Shown: positions 8,953-18,493, counted from the first letter of the stretch. The stretch is DNA of 64,000 nucleotides from Cryobacterium psychrophilum (GCF_004365915.1 NZ_SODI01000001.1:2542001-2606000), one strand, 5' to 3'. Notes: generated by a model from the letters alone, not told the origin. Numbers and translations: made by a program.

Positions 8953-9075
8953 GCACCGGTAGACTCCTCTCGGCTTCACCTATGCGCGGTCGCGCGCGAT
9001 TCGGGGGTTACCCGGGTGAGGTGTGAAGAATCCTCAGTCCACCACACGTGAAAGGCACGCGGTTTCCGCAAGCTC

Positions 9076-9846
9076 ATGAGCAGTTCAGACATCCTCGTCG
9101 TATTACCGACACTCGGTGACAGGCTCGACAGCCTTCGCGAGACGCTTGAAACGGTGAAGCACCAGCGTCAAGAAGTTGCACTCACGCTCGCAGTTGTAGC
9201 TCCGCTAGGCGCAATCGAAGCGCGCGCCATAGCCGTCGAGTACGGTGCCACTGTGATCGACGACCCCAAGACCGGTATTTCTGCGGCTATCAACTGCGGC
9301 CTGGCCGCACGCACCAACGAGCGCTACTACGCATGGATCGGCGACGACGACCTATTCCGCCCCGGGGGCCTCAAACGACTACAGGCCATGCTCGACAATG
9401 ACGCGTCGGCAGTGCTGTCATTCGGGGGCTGTGAATACATCGACCCCACGGGCAAGAAGCTCGCTCTCAGCAATGCCGGAGCTCTGGCCACGTTCCTGTT
9501 GGCATGGGGCCCCGACCTCATCCCGCACCCCGGGACCATGATTCGTCTCGATGCGCTGGAAGCGATCGGCGGATTCGACGTAGGGCTGAAGTACGCCATG
9601 GACCTCGACGCGTTCTTGAAGCTGCGCAAGTACGGCAAGTTTATTTCGACGCGAGTGCCTGTCTCAGCCTTCCGTTGGCACCCAGACTCCCTCACCGTGG
9701 CCAACCGATTGAACTCCAGCGTCGAATCCGAAGCCGTCAAGCGCCGACACCTTCCAGCCGGCCTGCGCCCACTTAGCCCGATATGGAACTACCCGATTCG
9801 CTGGGCATCGGCGTTCGCCGCACGGCAAGTCAGCGCCCAGGCCTGA
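9076..9846 (+). CDS. GT2 family glycosyltransferase
   Basis: 256 residues. ILVVLPTLGDRLDSLRETL at 6-24 is the GT-A start and AWIGDDDLF at 86-94 holds the metal-binding DXD. LIPHPGTMIRLDALEAIGGFD near 165-185 and MDLDAFLKL near 190 are typical acceptor-side motifs. The Asp normally seen at the nucleotide site appears as VIDDPKTGIS at 60-69, a variant layout found in the PF00535/PF10111-like group. The sugar is unknown. It stands alone, with 123 bp before and 520 bp after it. Confidence 0.83.
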   Translation: MSSSDILVVLPTLGDRLDSLRETLETVKHQRQEVALTLAVVAPLGAIEARAIAVEYGATVIDDPKTGISAAINCGLAARTNERYYAWIGDDDLFRPGGLKRLQAMLDNDASAVLSFGGCEYIDPTGKKLALSNAGALATFLLAWGPDLIPHPGTMIRLDALEAIGGFDVGLKYAMDLDAFLKLRKYGKFISTRVPVSAFRWHPDSLTVANRLNSSVESEAVKRRHLPAGLRPLSPIWNYPIRWASAFAARQVSAQA

Positions 9847-10366
9847 GCTGCGGCCGCCCCGCGGCGATGGCTTCCGTGCGGCGTCATTGTCACCGCGCTC
9901 AGGTCAGACGGCACTGACGTCTCTACTAGGGGTTCGGATTGTAGCCGCTCGAACCCATGGCGTCGCGTGCCTAGCCCCAGTATCAATGTTTCATCATTGC
10001 CCACAGTCGCCGGGACGCTGGTTTGCAGCTCGGTCTCCGCGGCCCTGAGGGCATCGCGGAGCGGATCGTTGCGTCTGTGACCCCTAGTAATCGGCTGCCC
10101 GGGCCGGGCTGCGGCCGGTGAGGAGGAAGACGGTTTGGGAGCGTGTGGTGACATCCAGCGTGATGGTAGATGCGAGCAGCCAGGACTGCCCTCATCCATT
10201 TCGACCGGTTCGTGACTCTCAAAGACGAGGCGTATTCATGGTCGGGGTGTCGTCTCCGGGGCAGCCGGTGCTGGATTGATCGGTAAGCTCTATGGGTCGA
10301 GGGTTCGGCTGCAGTGGGTGACCGCGTGCACGGCCGAGCCTTTCCAGCCACATAGTAGGGAACTTC
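9847..10366. other. 520-bp intergenic region with a 10-bp inverted repeat
   Basis: No convincing gene is seen. The reading frames on the reverse strand have Arg/Pro/Ser-rich composition and no start with a ribosome site. TACTAGGGGT (9924-9933) and ACCCCTAGTA (10080-10089) are perfect complements about 146 bp apart, which could be ends of a decayed mobile element. The last 100 bp must hold the gmd promoter; TAGGGA at 10355-10360 is its probable ribosome site. Confidence 0.4.
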
Positions 10367-11398
10367 ATGGCCAAGCGCGCACTAATCACCGGAATTACCG
10401 GACAAGACGGTTCATACCTCGCTGAGCTTCTGCTCGGCAAGGGCTACGAGGTTCACGGCCTGATCCGGCGGGCGTCTACGTTCAATACGTCTCGTATCGA
10501 TCACCTCTACGTTGACCCGCACGATACCGGCGCGAAGCTGTACCTGCACTACGGCGACCTGAGCGACGGGTCACGTCTGTCGACGTTGCTGGCGGAGATC
10601 AAGCCTGACGAGGTCTACAACCTGGCCGCGCAGTCGCACGTGCGCGTGTCGTTCGATGAGCCCGAGCACACGGCTGACACGACGGGCATGGGAACCATTC
10701 GCCTGCTCGAGGCCGTGCGGATGTCGGGCATCCACTGCCGTTTCTACCAGGCCTCCAGCTCGGAGATGTTCGGCGCGACGCCGCCGCCGCAGAACGAGGA
10801 CACCCCGTTCTACCCGCGCTCCCCGTATGGGGCCGCGAAGGTGTATTCCTACTGGATCACGAAGAACTACCGCGAGGCCTACGGCATGTTCGCCGTCAAC
10901 GGCATCCTCTTCAACCACGAGTCGCCGCGCCGTGGTGAAACGTTCGTGACGCGCAAGATCACCCGCGCTGTGGCCGCGATCAAGGCTGGCACGCAGAGCC
11001 ACGTGTATCTCGGTAACCTCGACTCCATCCGCGACTGGGGCTACGCGGCCGAGTATGTGGAAGGCATGTGGCGCATGTTGCAGGTGGATGAGCCCGAAGA
11101 CTTCGTACTCGCCACCGGTGGCAACTTCACGGTGCGTGACTTCGTGCAGACGGCGTTCGAGCATGCGGGCCTGGACTGGGAGAAGCACGTCCGCTTCGAC
11201 GAGCGTTACCTGCGCCCCACCGAGGTGGATGCACTCGTGGGCGACGCCTCGAAGGCGGAGGTCAAGCTGGGCTGGAAGGCCACCGTTGACACGGCAGAGC
11301 TCGCCCGCATCATGGTTGACGCCGACATTACCGCGCTCAGCCATGCCGGTGGGCGTTGGATTGATGAGGTCAAACTCGCCAGCTGGGGGACCAAGTGA
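10367..11398 (+). CDS. gmd: GDP-mannose 4,6-dehydratase
   Basis: 343 residues, short-chain dehydrogenase fold. It converts GDP-D-mannose to GDP-4-keto-6-deoxymannose, first step to GDP-L-fucose. The NADP site is [10 protein letters not shown] at 9-18. The catalytic set includes SSSEMFG at 130-136 (Ser/Thr, Glu) and Y154-x3-K158 in SPYGAAK. Length is typical. It overlaps fcl by 4 bp (GTGA), so the two are translationally coupled. GDP-mannose would come from the ManA branch, whose gene lies at 18.5 kb in this window. Confidence 0.95.
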   Translation: MAKRALITGITGQDGSYLAELLLGKGYEVHGLIRRASTFNTSRIDHLYVDPHDTGAKLYLHYGDLSDGSRLSTLLAEIKPDEVYNLAAQSHVRVSFDEPEHTADTTGMGTIRLLEAVRMSGIHCRFYQASSSEMFGATPPPQNEDTPFYPRSPYGAAKVYSYWITKNYREAYGMFAVNGILFNHESPRRGETFVTRKITRAVAAIKAGTQSHVYLGNLDSIRDWGYAAEYVEGMWRMLQVDEPEDFVLATGGNFTVRDFVQTAFEHAGLDWEKHVRFDERYLRPTEVDALVGDASKAEVKLGWKATVDTAELARIMVDADITALSHAGGRWIDEVKLASWGTK

Positions 11399-12390
11399 CG
11401 ATGACCGAGAGTGATGAACGCGACCACGTGGACTTCACCCCCGGCTCCTTGGACCGCACCGGCACGTTCTACGTGGCTGGGCACCGCGGCCTCGTCGGCT
11501 CCGCCATTTGGCGCCGCCTGCAGTCCGAGGGGTTCACGGACCTCGTCGGCAGGTCGTCGGCTGAGCTTGATTTGAAGGACCGCGACGCGGTTTTCGCGTT
11601 CTTTGCCGTGACGAAACCGCGCTTCGTGGTTCTTGCTGCGGCGAAGGTCGGTGGGATCCTGGCCAACAACACGTACCCGGTTGACTTCCTGAGCGACAAC
11701 CTGCGCATTCAGGTGAACGTGCTCGACGCCGCGTTGAAGCACGGCGTGGAGCGACTCTTGTTCCTCGGGTCGAGCTGCATCTATCCGCGGCTCGCGCCCC
11801 AGCCGATCCGGGAAGACTCTCTGCTCACTGGGCACCTAGAGCCGACGAACGACGCCTATGCGATCGCGAAGATCGCCGGAATCTTGCAGATCCAGGCCGT
11901 GCGGCGCCAGTACGGGCTGCCGTGGATCTCGGCGATGCCGACGAACCTTTACGGCCCGGGCGACAACTTCTCCCCGGCGGGGTCTCACGTTCTGCCAGCT
12001 TTGATTCGCCGCTACGACGACGCCGCGAAGTCTGGTGCGACGTCCGTGACGAATTGGGGCACCGGAACTCCGCGCCGCGAATTCTTGCATGTCGATGACA
12101 TGGCTGAGGCGTGTCTGCACCTGCTGGAGCACTACGACGGCCCGGAGCAGGTGAATGTCGGAACTGGTCGCGACGTGACGATCAAGGAGATCGCCGAGAC
12201 GATCGCCCGTGTCGTTGGCTTCGCCGGCACCACAGAGTGGGACACAGGCAAGCCGGACGGAACTCCGCAGAAACTCCTCGACGTCTCCAAACTTGCCAAC
12301 GCCGGCTGGACAGCCCGCATCGGCCTTGAAGCGGGTCTGCGCTCCACGGTGGACTGGTACCGCGATCACGCCGACACCCTTCGGCAGTAG
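11395..12390 (+). CDS. fcl: GDP-L-fucose synthase
   Basis: 331 residues. It performs epimerisation and NADPH reduction of GDP-4-keto-6-deoxymannose to GDP-L-fucose. The NADP motif is [12 protein letters not shown] at 27-38. GSSCIYP at 125-131 and Y155-x3-K159 (YAIAK) form the active site. The GTG start at 11395 overlaps the gmd stop; ATG 11401 is two codons later and equally possible. It has about 20 extra N-terminal residues compared with most Fcl proteins (usually about 310-320). The gmd-fcl pair implies that L-fucose is part of the surface glycan. Confidence 0.94.
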   Translation: MTMTESDERDHVDFTPGSLDRTGTFYVAGHRGLVGSAIWRRLQSEGFTDLVGRSSAELDLKDRDAVFAFFAVTKPRFVVLAAAKVGGILANNTYPVDFLSDNLRIQVNVLDAALKHGVERLLFLGSSCIYPRLAPQPIREDSLLTGHLEPTNDAYAIAKIAGILQIQAVRRQYGLPWISAMPTNLYGPGDNFSPAGSHVLPALIRRYDDAAKSGATSVTNWGTGTPRREFLHVDDMAEACLHLLEHYDGPEQVNVGTGRDVTIKEIAETIARVVGFAGTTEWDTGKPDGTPQKLLDVSKLANAGWTARIGLEAGLRSTVDWYRDHADTLRQ

Positions 12391-12420
12391 GCTTGTGGCG
12401 CGCTCTCGGAGGGATTAACC

Positions 12421-12654
12421 ATGCTCGACAATCAGCCAGCGCGCCGCAAGCCGATGGCGGACGATCAGGCTCGTCGTCGCAGGCTGCGCATCGGCGTCGT
12501 CGTGGCCGGCAGCGCCTTCGTTCTCGTCGGCATCGCCCTGATCGTGACCGTACTCATCGTCAGCACCGCGCAGCGCGAGACCGACCGAGAGTCCTCCGGC
12601 ATCCCGGCGGCCCACAGCAGCGTCGCGCTGAACGGCTTCAGCTCCGAGTCTTAG
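12421..12654 (+). CDS. Small single-pass membrane protein, unknown function
   Basis: 77 residues. A basic N-terminus (RRRRLR at 18-23) is followed by one hydrophobic helix at about 24-46 and a short Ser-rich tail, so it is N-in, C-out. GGAGG at 12409-12413 lies 7 bases before the ATG, supporting real expression. No family was recognised. It follows fcl by 30 bp and could be co-transcribed with gmd-fcl. Confidence 0.6.
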   Translation: MLDNQPARRKPMADDQARRRRLRIGVVVAGSAFVLVGIALIVTVLIVSTAQRETDRESSGIPAAHSSVALNGFSSES

Positions 12655-12719
12655 ACGCGGGTGTGTCGGACTCGCGCGCCCTGTGTGGGCGGCTGTGCGA
12701 AGCATCCGTTGGAGAGTGG

Positions 12720-14018
12720 CTAGCTGGCGTCGCTCTTGAAGGGGAGCGCGCTGCGCCAGCTCAGGCCCTGCGCGGCTTTGACCGAGCTGATGCACAGCAG
12801 GAGCCATCCGGACTCCACGAGAAGGGTGCTTTCGGCGGTGCCGTTCACGAGCAACGCCACGAGGATGAGGGCGGGCCACACATATACGAGTGAGCGTTTG
12901 TTGCTGGCGAGCAGCCACGAGCGCACCAGGGCGAGCGTGACGAGCACGAGGAAGGCCAGGAAGCCGATGACGCCCACCTGGAAATACACGTCGACGTAGG
13001 CGTTGAGGCCCGAGGTGTGCGCGACGCCGGTCGTGAAGTCGAGCCAACCGTAGGGGCTGACGTTGCTGGGCCAGATTCCCGCCCAACCCCACCCTTCGAG
13101 CGGATGCAGCTTCACGAGCCGCCACATCTCGGTCCAGAGCCCGTAGCGCACCTCGAACTCGCTTCCGGCGTTGAGCTGGGTGATGAGCACACTGCGGCCG
13201 AACCAGACGGCCAGGAGGGCGAAGAGCATTGCCGCGAGCAGGCCCAGCTGCAGACGCCAGCGCGCGGCCACGGACGTGCGGCGCAACCACATGAGCGCGA
13301 GGGCGGCCAGGACCACCACGACACCCACCACCACGATCACCGGCGAGCGGGTGAACAGCAGGCACACCGCCGCAAGCCACAGCGACGCGATGCCCTTGCC
13401 GCGTGGGATCGACCGGGCCCGGAGCTCAACGGCGAACGTGATGAGCGCGATGAGGGCCATGAGACCCAAGACATTCCGGGAGCCGAATACGCCCTGCATG
13501 GGGCCGAGCTCGGCGATATCGCCTTGGATCCCGAGGAACGTGATCGGCAGGTCGAGCAGCAACCCGGAGAGCACTTCAAGCCCAATCGACAGTCCGAGCA
13601 GCACCCGGAGTACGTCACCCGAAGCCCGAACAACCTGGAACGTGTCGCGCACGAGCGCCACGTAGATCGCGAGGAAGCCGAACGCTATCTGGTAGCCCAC
13701 ACCGGCGAGGGTGTGCAGCGGGTACCCGCTCCACACCAGAGAAATCGCGCACCAGGCCACGAACACGATGATGGAGATGGGCAGCAGGCCGTGCCACTCC
13801 ACAATGGGTCGACGCGCCAGGAGCGAGAGCGTGGCGAGTAACACGAGCCCCACAATGATGCCGTCGAGTCCGGCCCAGCCCATCATGCTGCGGAGCAGGT
13901 GCGTGGAGAATGCCACCCCGAGAATGACCAGGGTCATGGACGCCGCGAATTTGGGCGACGCGAGCACACGTTTGATCGCCTCGAGGAGGACGGGGGGAGT
14001 GGTGCGTGGCGACGTCAT
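12720..14018 (-). CDS. O-antigen ligase/polymerase-like membrane protein (first of two)
   Basis: 432 residues with about 11-12 hydrophobic helices and a large extracytoplasmic loop. In this loop GWGWAGIWPSNVSPYGW precedes HTSGLNAYVDVYFQVGVIGF, the Wzy/WaaL-type motif (PF04932: H-x-N-x-x-hydrophobic, then GxxG). This class polymerises or ligates lipid-linked glycans outside the membrane. It is transcribed after, and 30 bp from, a second protein of the same family with the same motif order, so the pair looks like a duplication. Convergent with the small membrane gene at 12421. Confidence 0.8.
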   Translation of the reverse strand: MTSPRTTPPVLLEAIKRVLASPKFAASMTLVILGVAFSTHLLRSMMGWAGLDGIIVGLVLLATLSLLARRPIVEWHGLLPISIIVFVAWCAISLVWSGYPLHTLAGVGYQIAFGFLAIYVALVRDTFQVVRASGDVLRVLLGLSIGLEVLSGLLLDLPITFLGIQGDIAELGPMQGVFGSRNVLGLMALIALITFAVELRARSIPRGKGIASLWLAAVCLLFTRSPVIVVVGVVVVLAALALMWLRRTSVAARWRLQLGLLAAMLFALLAVWFGRSVLITQLNAGSEFEVRYGLWTEMWRLVKLHPLEGWGWAGIWPSNVSPYGWLDFTTGVAHTSGLNAYVDVYFQVGVIGFLAFLVLVTLALVRSWLLASNKRSLVYVWPALILVALLVNGTAESTLLVESGWLLLCISSVKAAQGLSWRSALPFKSDAS

Positions 14019-14048
14019 GGATTTCCAATTTATCTGTGTCGGGCGGCG

Positions 14049-15356
14049 CTACGGCATTGGCGCGGGCGTGCCCTGTTGTCGCTTGGTCATTACGGCCATG
14101 ACCACGAGCAGCAGCCACCCGTATTCGATCAGCAGGCGACTCTCCGCCACGCTTTGCGCAATCAGTGCGGCCATGATCAACAGCGGCAGCAGAGCGGATG
14201 CCCGAAAAGGTGCGGTATCCGCAACGCCGAGCCGCGGGCGATCGATCGCCAGAAACCACGCACGCCACATGGTGGCGAACACAAGCGCCGCAAACAGGAT
14301 GAGGCCCACGATTCCGAGCTGCAGCCACACATCCAGCCAGGCGTTGTGAGCCTGCAGGTAGGTGACTCCCTTGCGCACGGCGAGCCCCTGGAACGGCTCG
14401 ACCCACGGTGCCCAATACCCCACCCAGCCCCAGCCGAACCCGGGACGTTCGCTCGCCAGCTCGGTGACGCTGTACCAAATATCGAAGCGACCCGTGAGGT
14501 CAGGACTTCTGCCGAACAGCTGTGTCAACAGGGGGAAAAAAGCCAGCGACGCGGCCACGCCAGCCACAACGGATGCCGCGGCAACGACATAGACCGGCCG
14601 CCGGGACTGGTGGTGCACGCTTCTCGCCCAGAGAACGAAGCCGAGCACCACAAGCACGACGAGGGTCGCAACGGTGACGGTGGCCGACCGGGTGAGCAGG
14701 AGCATCGCGACGGCAAGTGCCAGCCAGGCCACGCCCCAGCCGCGCTTGACGGTGCGCGCGGCCAACTGCACGGCGAACACGATCACGGCGATCAGTGCCA
14801 GAAAGCCGAGGAGGTTGCGGTTGGCGACGATGCCCTCGATGGGTCCGCCCTCGAGCAGCAGCCCTCGGGACCAGTAGAACGCCAGCGGTATCTTGCCTTC
14901 GTACTCCACGAAGAAGGGGAGCACGGGCTGCTGAATCACGACGATGACGAAGAGTTCGAAGGTGAGGGAGAGCGCGAGGATCCACCGGAGGGCGACCCCG
15001 AGGGTGCGCAACAGCTCTGACCAGGTCAGGATGAGGGCCACGAAGAGGGCCGCGAAGGTGGTGCACCACTGCAGCGCGACGCCGAGGAGGCTTACCCCCT
15101 GGTAGAACGACCACAGGATCGACAGGGTCGCGAGCAGCATGAAGAGGATCAGGGATCGGGGGAACCGGCGCCATTTCCAGTCGGGCTTCTCAAGGATCAG
15201 GCCCACCACGCTCCCGGCAACCACGATCAGGGCGATGGCGCCGAAACCCCACCAGCCGCCCAGGTTGCGCCAGAATTGGCCGGCCAGCACCGTGAACAAC
15301 ACAAACGTCGCAAAGGTGCGAACGACGAAACGACTGCGAACGGCGGACATGGTCAT
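14049..15356 (-). CDS. O-antigen ligase/polymerase-like membrane protein (second of two)
   Basis: 435 residues from ATG 15356 (MTMSAVRSRFVVRTF), about 11-12 helices. The big loop has GFGWGWVGYWAPWVEPF and then YLQAHNAWLDVWLQLGIVGL, the HNxxL...GxxG motif of the O-antigen ligase family. The longer reading frame upstream to 15629 is Arg/Pro-rich shadow sequence and is excluded. A second ATG is at 15350. Similar in size and motif to the neighbouring protein, so one may be polymerase and the other ligase. The glycan acceptor is not known. Confidence 0.8.
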   Translation of the reverse strand: MTMSAVRSRFVVRTFATFVLFTVLAGQFWRNLGGWWGFGAIALIVVAGSVVGLILEKPDWKWRRFPRSLILFMLLATLSILWSFYQGVSLLGVALQWCTTFAALFVALILTWSELLRTLGVALRWILALSLTFELFVIVVIQQPVLPFFVEYEGKIPLAFYWSRGLLLEGGPIEGIVANRNLLGFLALIAVIVFAVQLAARTVKRGWGVAWLALAVAMLLLTRSATVTVATLVVLVVLGFVLWARSVHHQSRRPVYVVAAASVVAGVAASLAFFPLLTQLFGRSPDLTGRFDIWYSVTELASERPGFGWGWVGYWAPWVEPFQGLAVRKGVTYLQAHNAWLDVWLQLGIVGLILFAALVFATMWRAWFLAIDRPRLGVADTAPFRASALLPLLIMAALIAQSVAESRLLIEYGWLLLVVMAVMTKRQQGTPAPMP

Positions 15357-15454
15357 AAGGTTACCGGCCCGGGCCGGTGTGACTGGGCTCGCCGCGGCAT
15401 CCGTCTGCGGTCTGTGCACGCGCGTGGGGCCGACAAGCGTGTGATGGCGCCGGT

Positions 15455-16927
15455 TCAGGGAGTGGATGCCGCCGGGCCGTCTGTGGGCGCGAGCGACGGG
15501 GGTTGGCGTATTCCGTATTCGTGATGGAGGGCGCTGAGGGCGGCGCGGTATCCGGCGAGGCCGTGCACGCCGGGTCCGGGCGGCGTCGACGAGGAGCAGA
15601 GGTAGACGCCGGGCAGGGGAGTGCGCCACGGGTCGGTTGACAGCACGGGCCGCGCGATCAGCTGGCCGATCGAGACCGAGCCGGCCGCGATGTCGCCGCC
15701 CACGTAGTTGGGATTGTGGTTCTCCAGATCAACGGCCGTTCGGCTCGCCGAGGCGAGAATCGTGTCGCGGAACCCGGGCGCGAACCGTTCGATCTGGCGG
15801 GTGATGCTTTCGGTCTGGTCTTCGGTGGAACCGCGCGGAACGTGCGTGTAGGCCCACAGCACGTGCTGGCCGGCGGGGGCGCGCGTGGAATCCATAACGC
15901 TCGGCTGCGAGACGAGAACGTAGGGCTCCGCGGCGTGCCGTCCGCGCGATACGGTGTTCTCCGCGCGCGCGATCTCGGCCCGGGTGCCGCCCACATGTAG
16001 GGTCGGCGCGTCACGCAGCTCGGGCGCGCTCCACGGCACCGGTCCGGAGAGCGCATAGTCCACCTTCGCCACGGCGTTGCCGTAGCTGAAGCGCGCGAGC
16101 TGCCGCGCGTAGGCGGGCGGTAGGTCGGCCATCTGCGCGAGCGCCCGCGGGGCCACGTCGAGCAGCACAATCTTGGCCGGCGGCAGGTCGGCGAGGCGCC
16201 GCACGAAGGTGTCCGTCACGATCTCGCCGCCGTGTGCGATCAGGTCGTCCACAAGGGCGCCCACGATGGTGCCACTGCCGCCCACCGGAATCGGCCAGCC
16301 GCGAGCGTGGCCGTGCAGGGCAAGAATGAGTCCGGCTCCCGCGGTCGAGAGGCTCGGGAGTTTCTGAATCGCGTGGGCGAACGCGCCGGTGAGCAGCGCG
16401 GGGGCCGCGTCATGGCGAAACCGGAGGTTCCAGGCACCGGTTCCCTGCTCGAGCACGCGCAACCCGAACCGGGTGACCGTGAGCGGATGCCGCGGCACGC
16501 GCAAGAGCTGATTCCCGGTGAACTCGGCTACGGCATCCACGTCGCGCAGTAGCGGACGGAAGAGGTCGAGCCAGGCGCGCCCGTCGACGGGGCCGAGGGT
16601 CGCGGCGGTGCGTTCGAGGTCGCGGTAGGCGATGCCGGCGCGGCCGCCCGCGAGCGGATGGCCGTAGGAGATGTCGGGGACGAGCATCTTGACGCGGTCG
16701 GTGATGCCGAAGCGCTGGAAGAACTCCGAGGCGAGGGCCATGGGGTGCACGGCGGAGCCGATGTCGTGGTGGAAGCCGGGGAGGGTGAGCTCCGCGGTGC
16801 TCGCGCCGCCGCCGGGGATCGAGTTCTTCTCGTAGACGCGCACGGAGAGCCCGGCGCGGGCCAAGGTGACGGCGGCGGCGAGTCCGTTCGGGCCCGAGCC
16901 CACGACGATCGCGTCGACCTCGCTCAA
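15455..16927 (-). CDS. Phytoene-desaturase-like FAD/NAD(P) oxidoreductase
   Basis: 490 residues. An N-terminal dinucleotide-binding motif (VVGSGPNGLAAAVTLARAGLSVRVYEK at 8-34, GxGxxG...E) and GGGASTAELTLPGFHHDIGSAVHPM match the CrtI-like family. The C-terminal GVYLCSSSTPPGPGVHGLAGYRAA (about 440-463) is the conserved FAD-binding end. The family includes carotenoid desaturases but also many proteins of unknown substrate, and there are no other carotenoid genes here, so a carotenoid role should not be assumed. Full length. Confidence 0.82.
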   Translation of the reverse strand: MSEVDAIVVGSGPNGLAAAVTLARAGLSVRVYEKNSIPGGGASTAELTLPGFHHDIGSAVHPMALASEFFQRFGITDRVKMLVPDISYGHPLAGGRAGIAYRDLERTAATLGPVDGRAWLDLFRPLLRDVDAVAEFTGNQLLRVPRHPLTVTRFGLRVLEQGTGAWNLRFRHDAAPALLTGAFAHAIQKLPSLSTAGAGLILALHGHARGWPIPVGGSGTIVGALVDDLIAHGGEIVTDTFVRRLADLPPAKIVLLDVAPRALAQMADLPPAYARQLARFSYGNAVAKVDYALSGPVPWSAPELRDAPTLHVGGTRAEIARAENTVSRGRHAAEPYVLVSQPSVMDSTRAPAGQHVLWAYTHVPRGSTEDQTESITRQIERFAPGFRDTILASASRTAVDLENHNPNYVGGDIAAGSVSIGQLIARPVLSTDPWRTPLPGVYLCSSSTPPGPGVHGLAGYRAALSALHHEYGIRQPPSLAPTDGPAASTP

Positions 16928-17131
16928 CGGATGCCCCGGTCGGACGGTGCGCGCCTACCCACGTGTGTCATACCGCGAAGGTAGCGCGCGCACATCCACT
17001 GCTGCAAGCCGCGTACCCGCCCGGCCCGACCCCACCCGCCCACGCAGGCCCTCCACAAAACCGGACATTCTGAGACACGCCGGACCGATCTGCCGTCAAA
17101 CGCGGCGTGGCGCGAGAATCACCGGTTTTGC

Positions 17132-17183
17132 GGGGAGGAGGGAGGAGGACAGAGGGAGGGGAAGGAGGACGGAGGGGGAGAGG
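17132..17183. other. 52-bp polypurine tract
   Basis: On the plus strand 50 of 52 bases are purines (G-runs of 3-5 separated by A), ending exactly at the stop codon of the reverse-strand acyl-CoA dehydrogenase. The mRNA of that gene would carry a pyrimidine-rich trailer. The tract could form a G-quadruplex or triplex, or be a replication-slippage product; no gene is seen in 16928-17183. Confidence 0.5.
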
Positions 17184-18350
17184 CTAGATGAAGGCGGCCT
17201 TTCCGGTGATCGTGCGGCCCACGATGAGGGTGTTCATCTCCTGGGTACCCTCGTAGGAGTAGAGCGCTTCGGCATCGGCGAAGTGCCGGGCCACGTTGTA
17301 TTCCAGTGCGATGCCGTTGCCGCCGAACAGTTCACGGCACCAGGCCACGGTCTCGCGCATGCGACTGGTCGTGTACGTCTTCGCGAGGGCCGAGTGCTCG
17401 TCGCGCTGGGTGCCCTCGTCGAGCAGCTGCGAGACCCGCACGACCATTCCGAGGCTCGCGGTGATGTTGCCGAGGCTTTTGACCAGAAGATCCTGCACCA
17501 GCTGGTGGCCACCAATCGGCTTGCCGAACTGTATCCGCGACTTGGAGTAGGCAACGGCCGCATCGTAGGCTCCGACCGCGTTGCCCACGGAAGACCATGA
17601 CACCTCGGCGCGGGTGAGGCGCAGAACCTTTGCGGTGTCTTTGAAGGAGTTCGCGTTCTGCAGGCGCATGCTCTCGGGAACCTCAACGTTCTCCAGCGTG
17701 ATGTCGGCATTCTGCACGGTACGCAGGCTGATCTTGCCCTCAATCTTTGTGGCCGTGTAGCCGGGGGTGTCGGTGAGCACCATGAAGCCCTTCACCTGGT
17801 CGTCGGCCTCGTCGCGCGCCCAGATGATGGTGACGTCGGAGAACGTGCCGTTGCCGATCCAGCGCTTGGCGCCGTTGAGCACCCAGGTGTCGCCCTCGCG
17901 CCGAGCCGTGGTCTGAAGGCCGCGCGCCGCGTCACTTCCCGACAGCGGTTCGGTGAGGCCGAACGCGCCGACCAGCTCGCCCGACGTGATCTTCGGCAGC
18001 CACTCCGCGCGCTGCTCCGGCGAACCGCAGACCGCGATAGAGCCCGCGACCAGGCCGGTCTGCACCCCCGCGAAGGTGGCCATGGATGCGTCGACGCGCG
18101 ACAACTCGAGCGCCACGAATCCGCGAAACACCGCCGAGTTCTCGAACGGAGCCAGCTCAGGCCATGAGTAGGAATACACTCCCAGCTGAGCGAGAGGCTT
18201 GATGACCTGCATGGGGAATTCGGCACGCTCCCAGCATCCGTTGACGATCGGGCGCACCTCGGCGTCGAGGTAGGCGCGCAGTTCGCTGAGGGCGGCCTGC
18301 TCGCGGTCGGTCAGCAGATCCTGATAACCCAAGAAGTCGCTCGTGGTCAT
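17184..18350 (-). CDS. Acyl-CoA dehydrogenase, glutaryl-CoA-dehydrogenase-like group
   Basis: 388 residues from ATG 18350, which has GGAG 7-10 bases upstream; the longer frame to 18449 is non-conserved. It is a FAD flavoprotein oxidising acyl-CoA. FGLTEPLSGSDAARGLQTTA near 140-160 and RWIGNGTFSD near 178-187 are the flavin/substrate loops, and LFGGNGIALEYNVARHFADAEALYSYEGTQEMN near the C-terminus holds the probable catalytic Glu in YEGT, as in the glutaryl-CoA/short-chain group. No decarboxylation or electron-transfer partner lies beside it, so the substrate stays open. Confidence 0.87.
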   Translation of the reverse strand: MTTSDFLGYQDLLTDREQAALSELRAYLDAEVRPIVNGCWERAEFPMQVIKPLAQLGVYSYSWPELAPFENSAVFRGFVALELSRVDASMATFAGVQTGLVAGSIAVCGSPEQRAEWLPKITSGELVGAFGLTEPLSGSDAARGLQTTARREGDTWVLNGAKRWIGNGTFSDVTIIWARDEADDQVKGFMVLTDTPGYTATKIEGKISLRTVQNADITLENVEVPESMRLQNANSFKDTAKVLRLTRAEVSWSSVGNAVGAYDAAVAYSKSRIQFGKPIGGHQLVQDLLVKSLGNITASLGMVVRVSQLLDEGTQRDEHSALAKTYTTSRMRETVAWCRELFGGNGIALEYNVARHFADAEALYSYEGTQEMNTLIVGRTITGKAAFI

Positions 18351-18446
18351 ATGGTGCTCCGTCCGTCGGGTTCGCCGCTGCCGCCCAGGGTTGGGCGAAT
18401 CACGCTGGCAAATGCGTGCGAGCCTAGGGGGAGGTAGAAGCGTCGA

Positions 18447-18465
18447 CAAACTGGTTGGTAGTTTG
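18447..18465. promoter_or_regulatory. Candidate dyad operator between acyl-CoA dehydrogenase and manA
   Basis: CAAACT (18447-18452) and AGTTTG (18460-18465) are perfect arms around a 7-bp centre, 29 bp upstream of the manA ATG and about 97 bp from the acyl-CoA dehydrogenase start. The shape fits a TetR-family operator common for fatty-acid genes, but no regulator gene is adjacent. Confidence 0.35.
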
Positions 18466-18493
18466 ATCCAAACCCCGAGGGAAAGAGTCAGTC

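Noticed and set aside
13017..15020. Long open frames on the plus strand opposite the two O-antigen-ligase-like genes (13017-13841, 13899-15020)
   Set aside because: Arg/Glu/His-rich translations without domains, no ribosome site, and antisense to well-supported membrane proteins. They are typical high-GC shadows.
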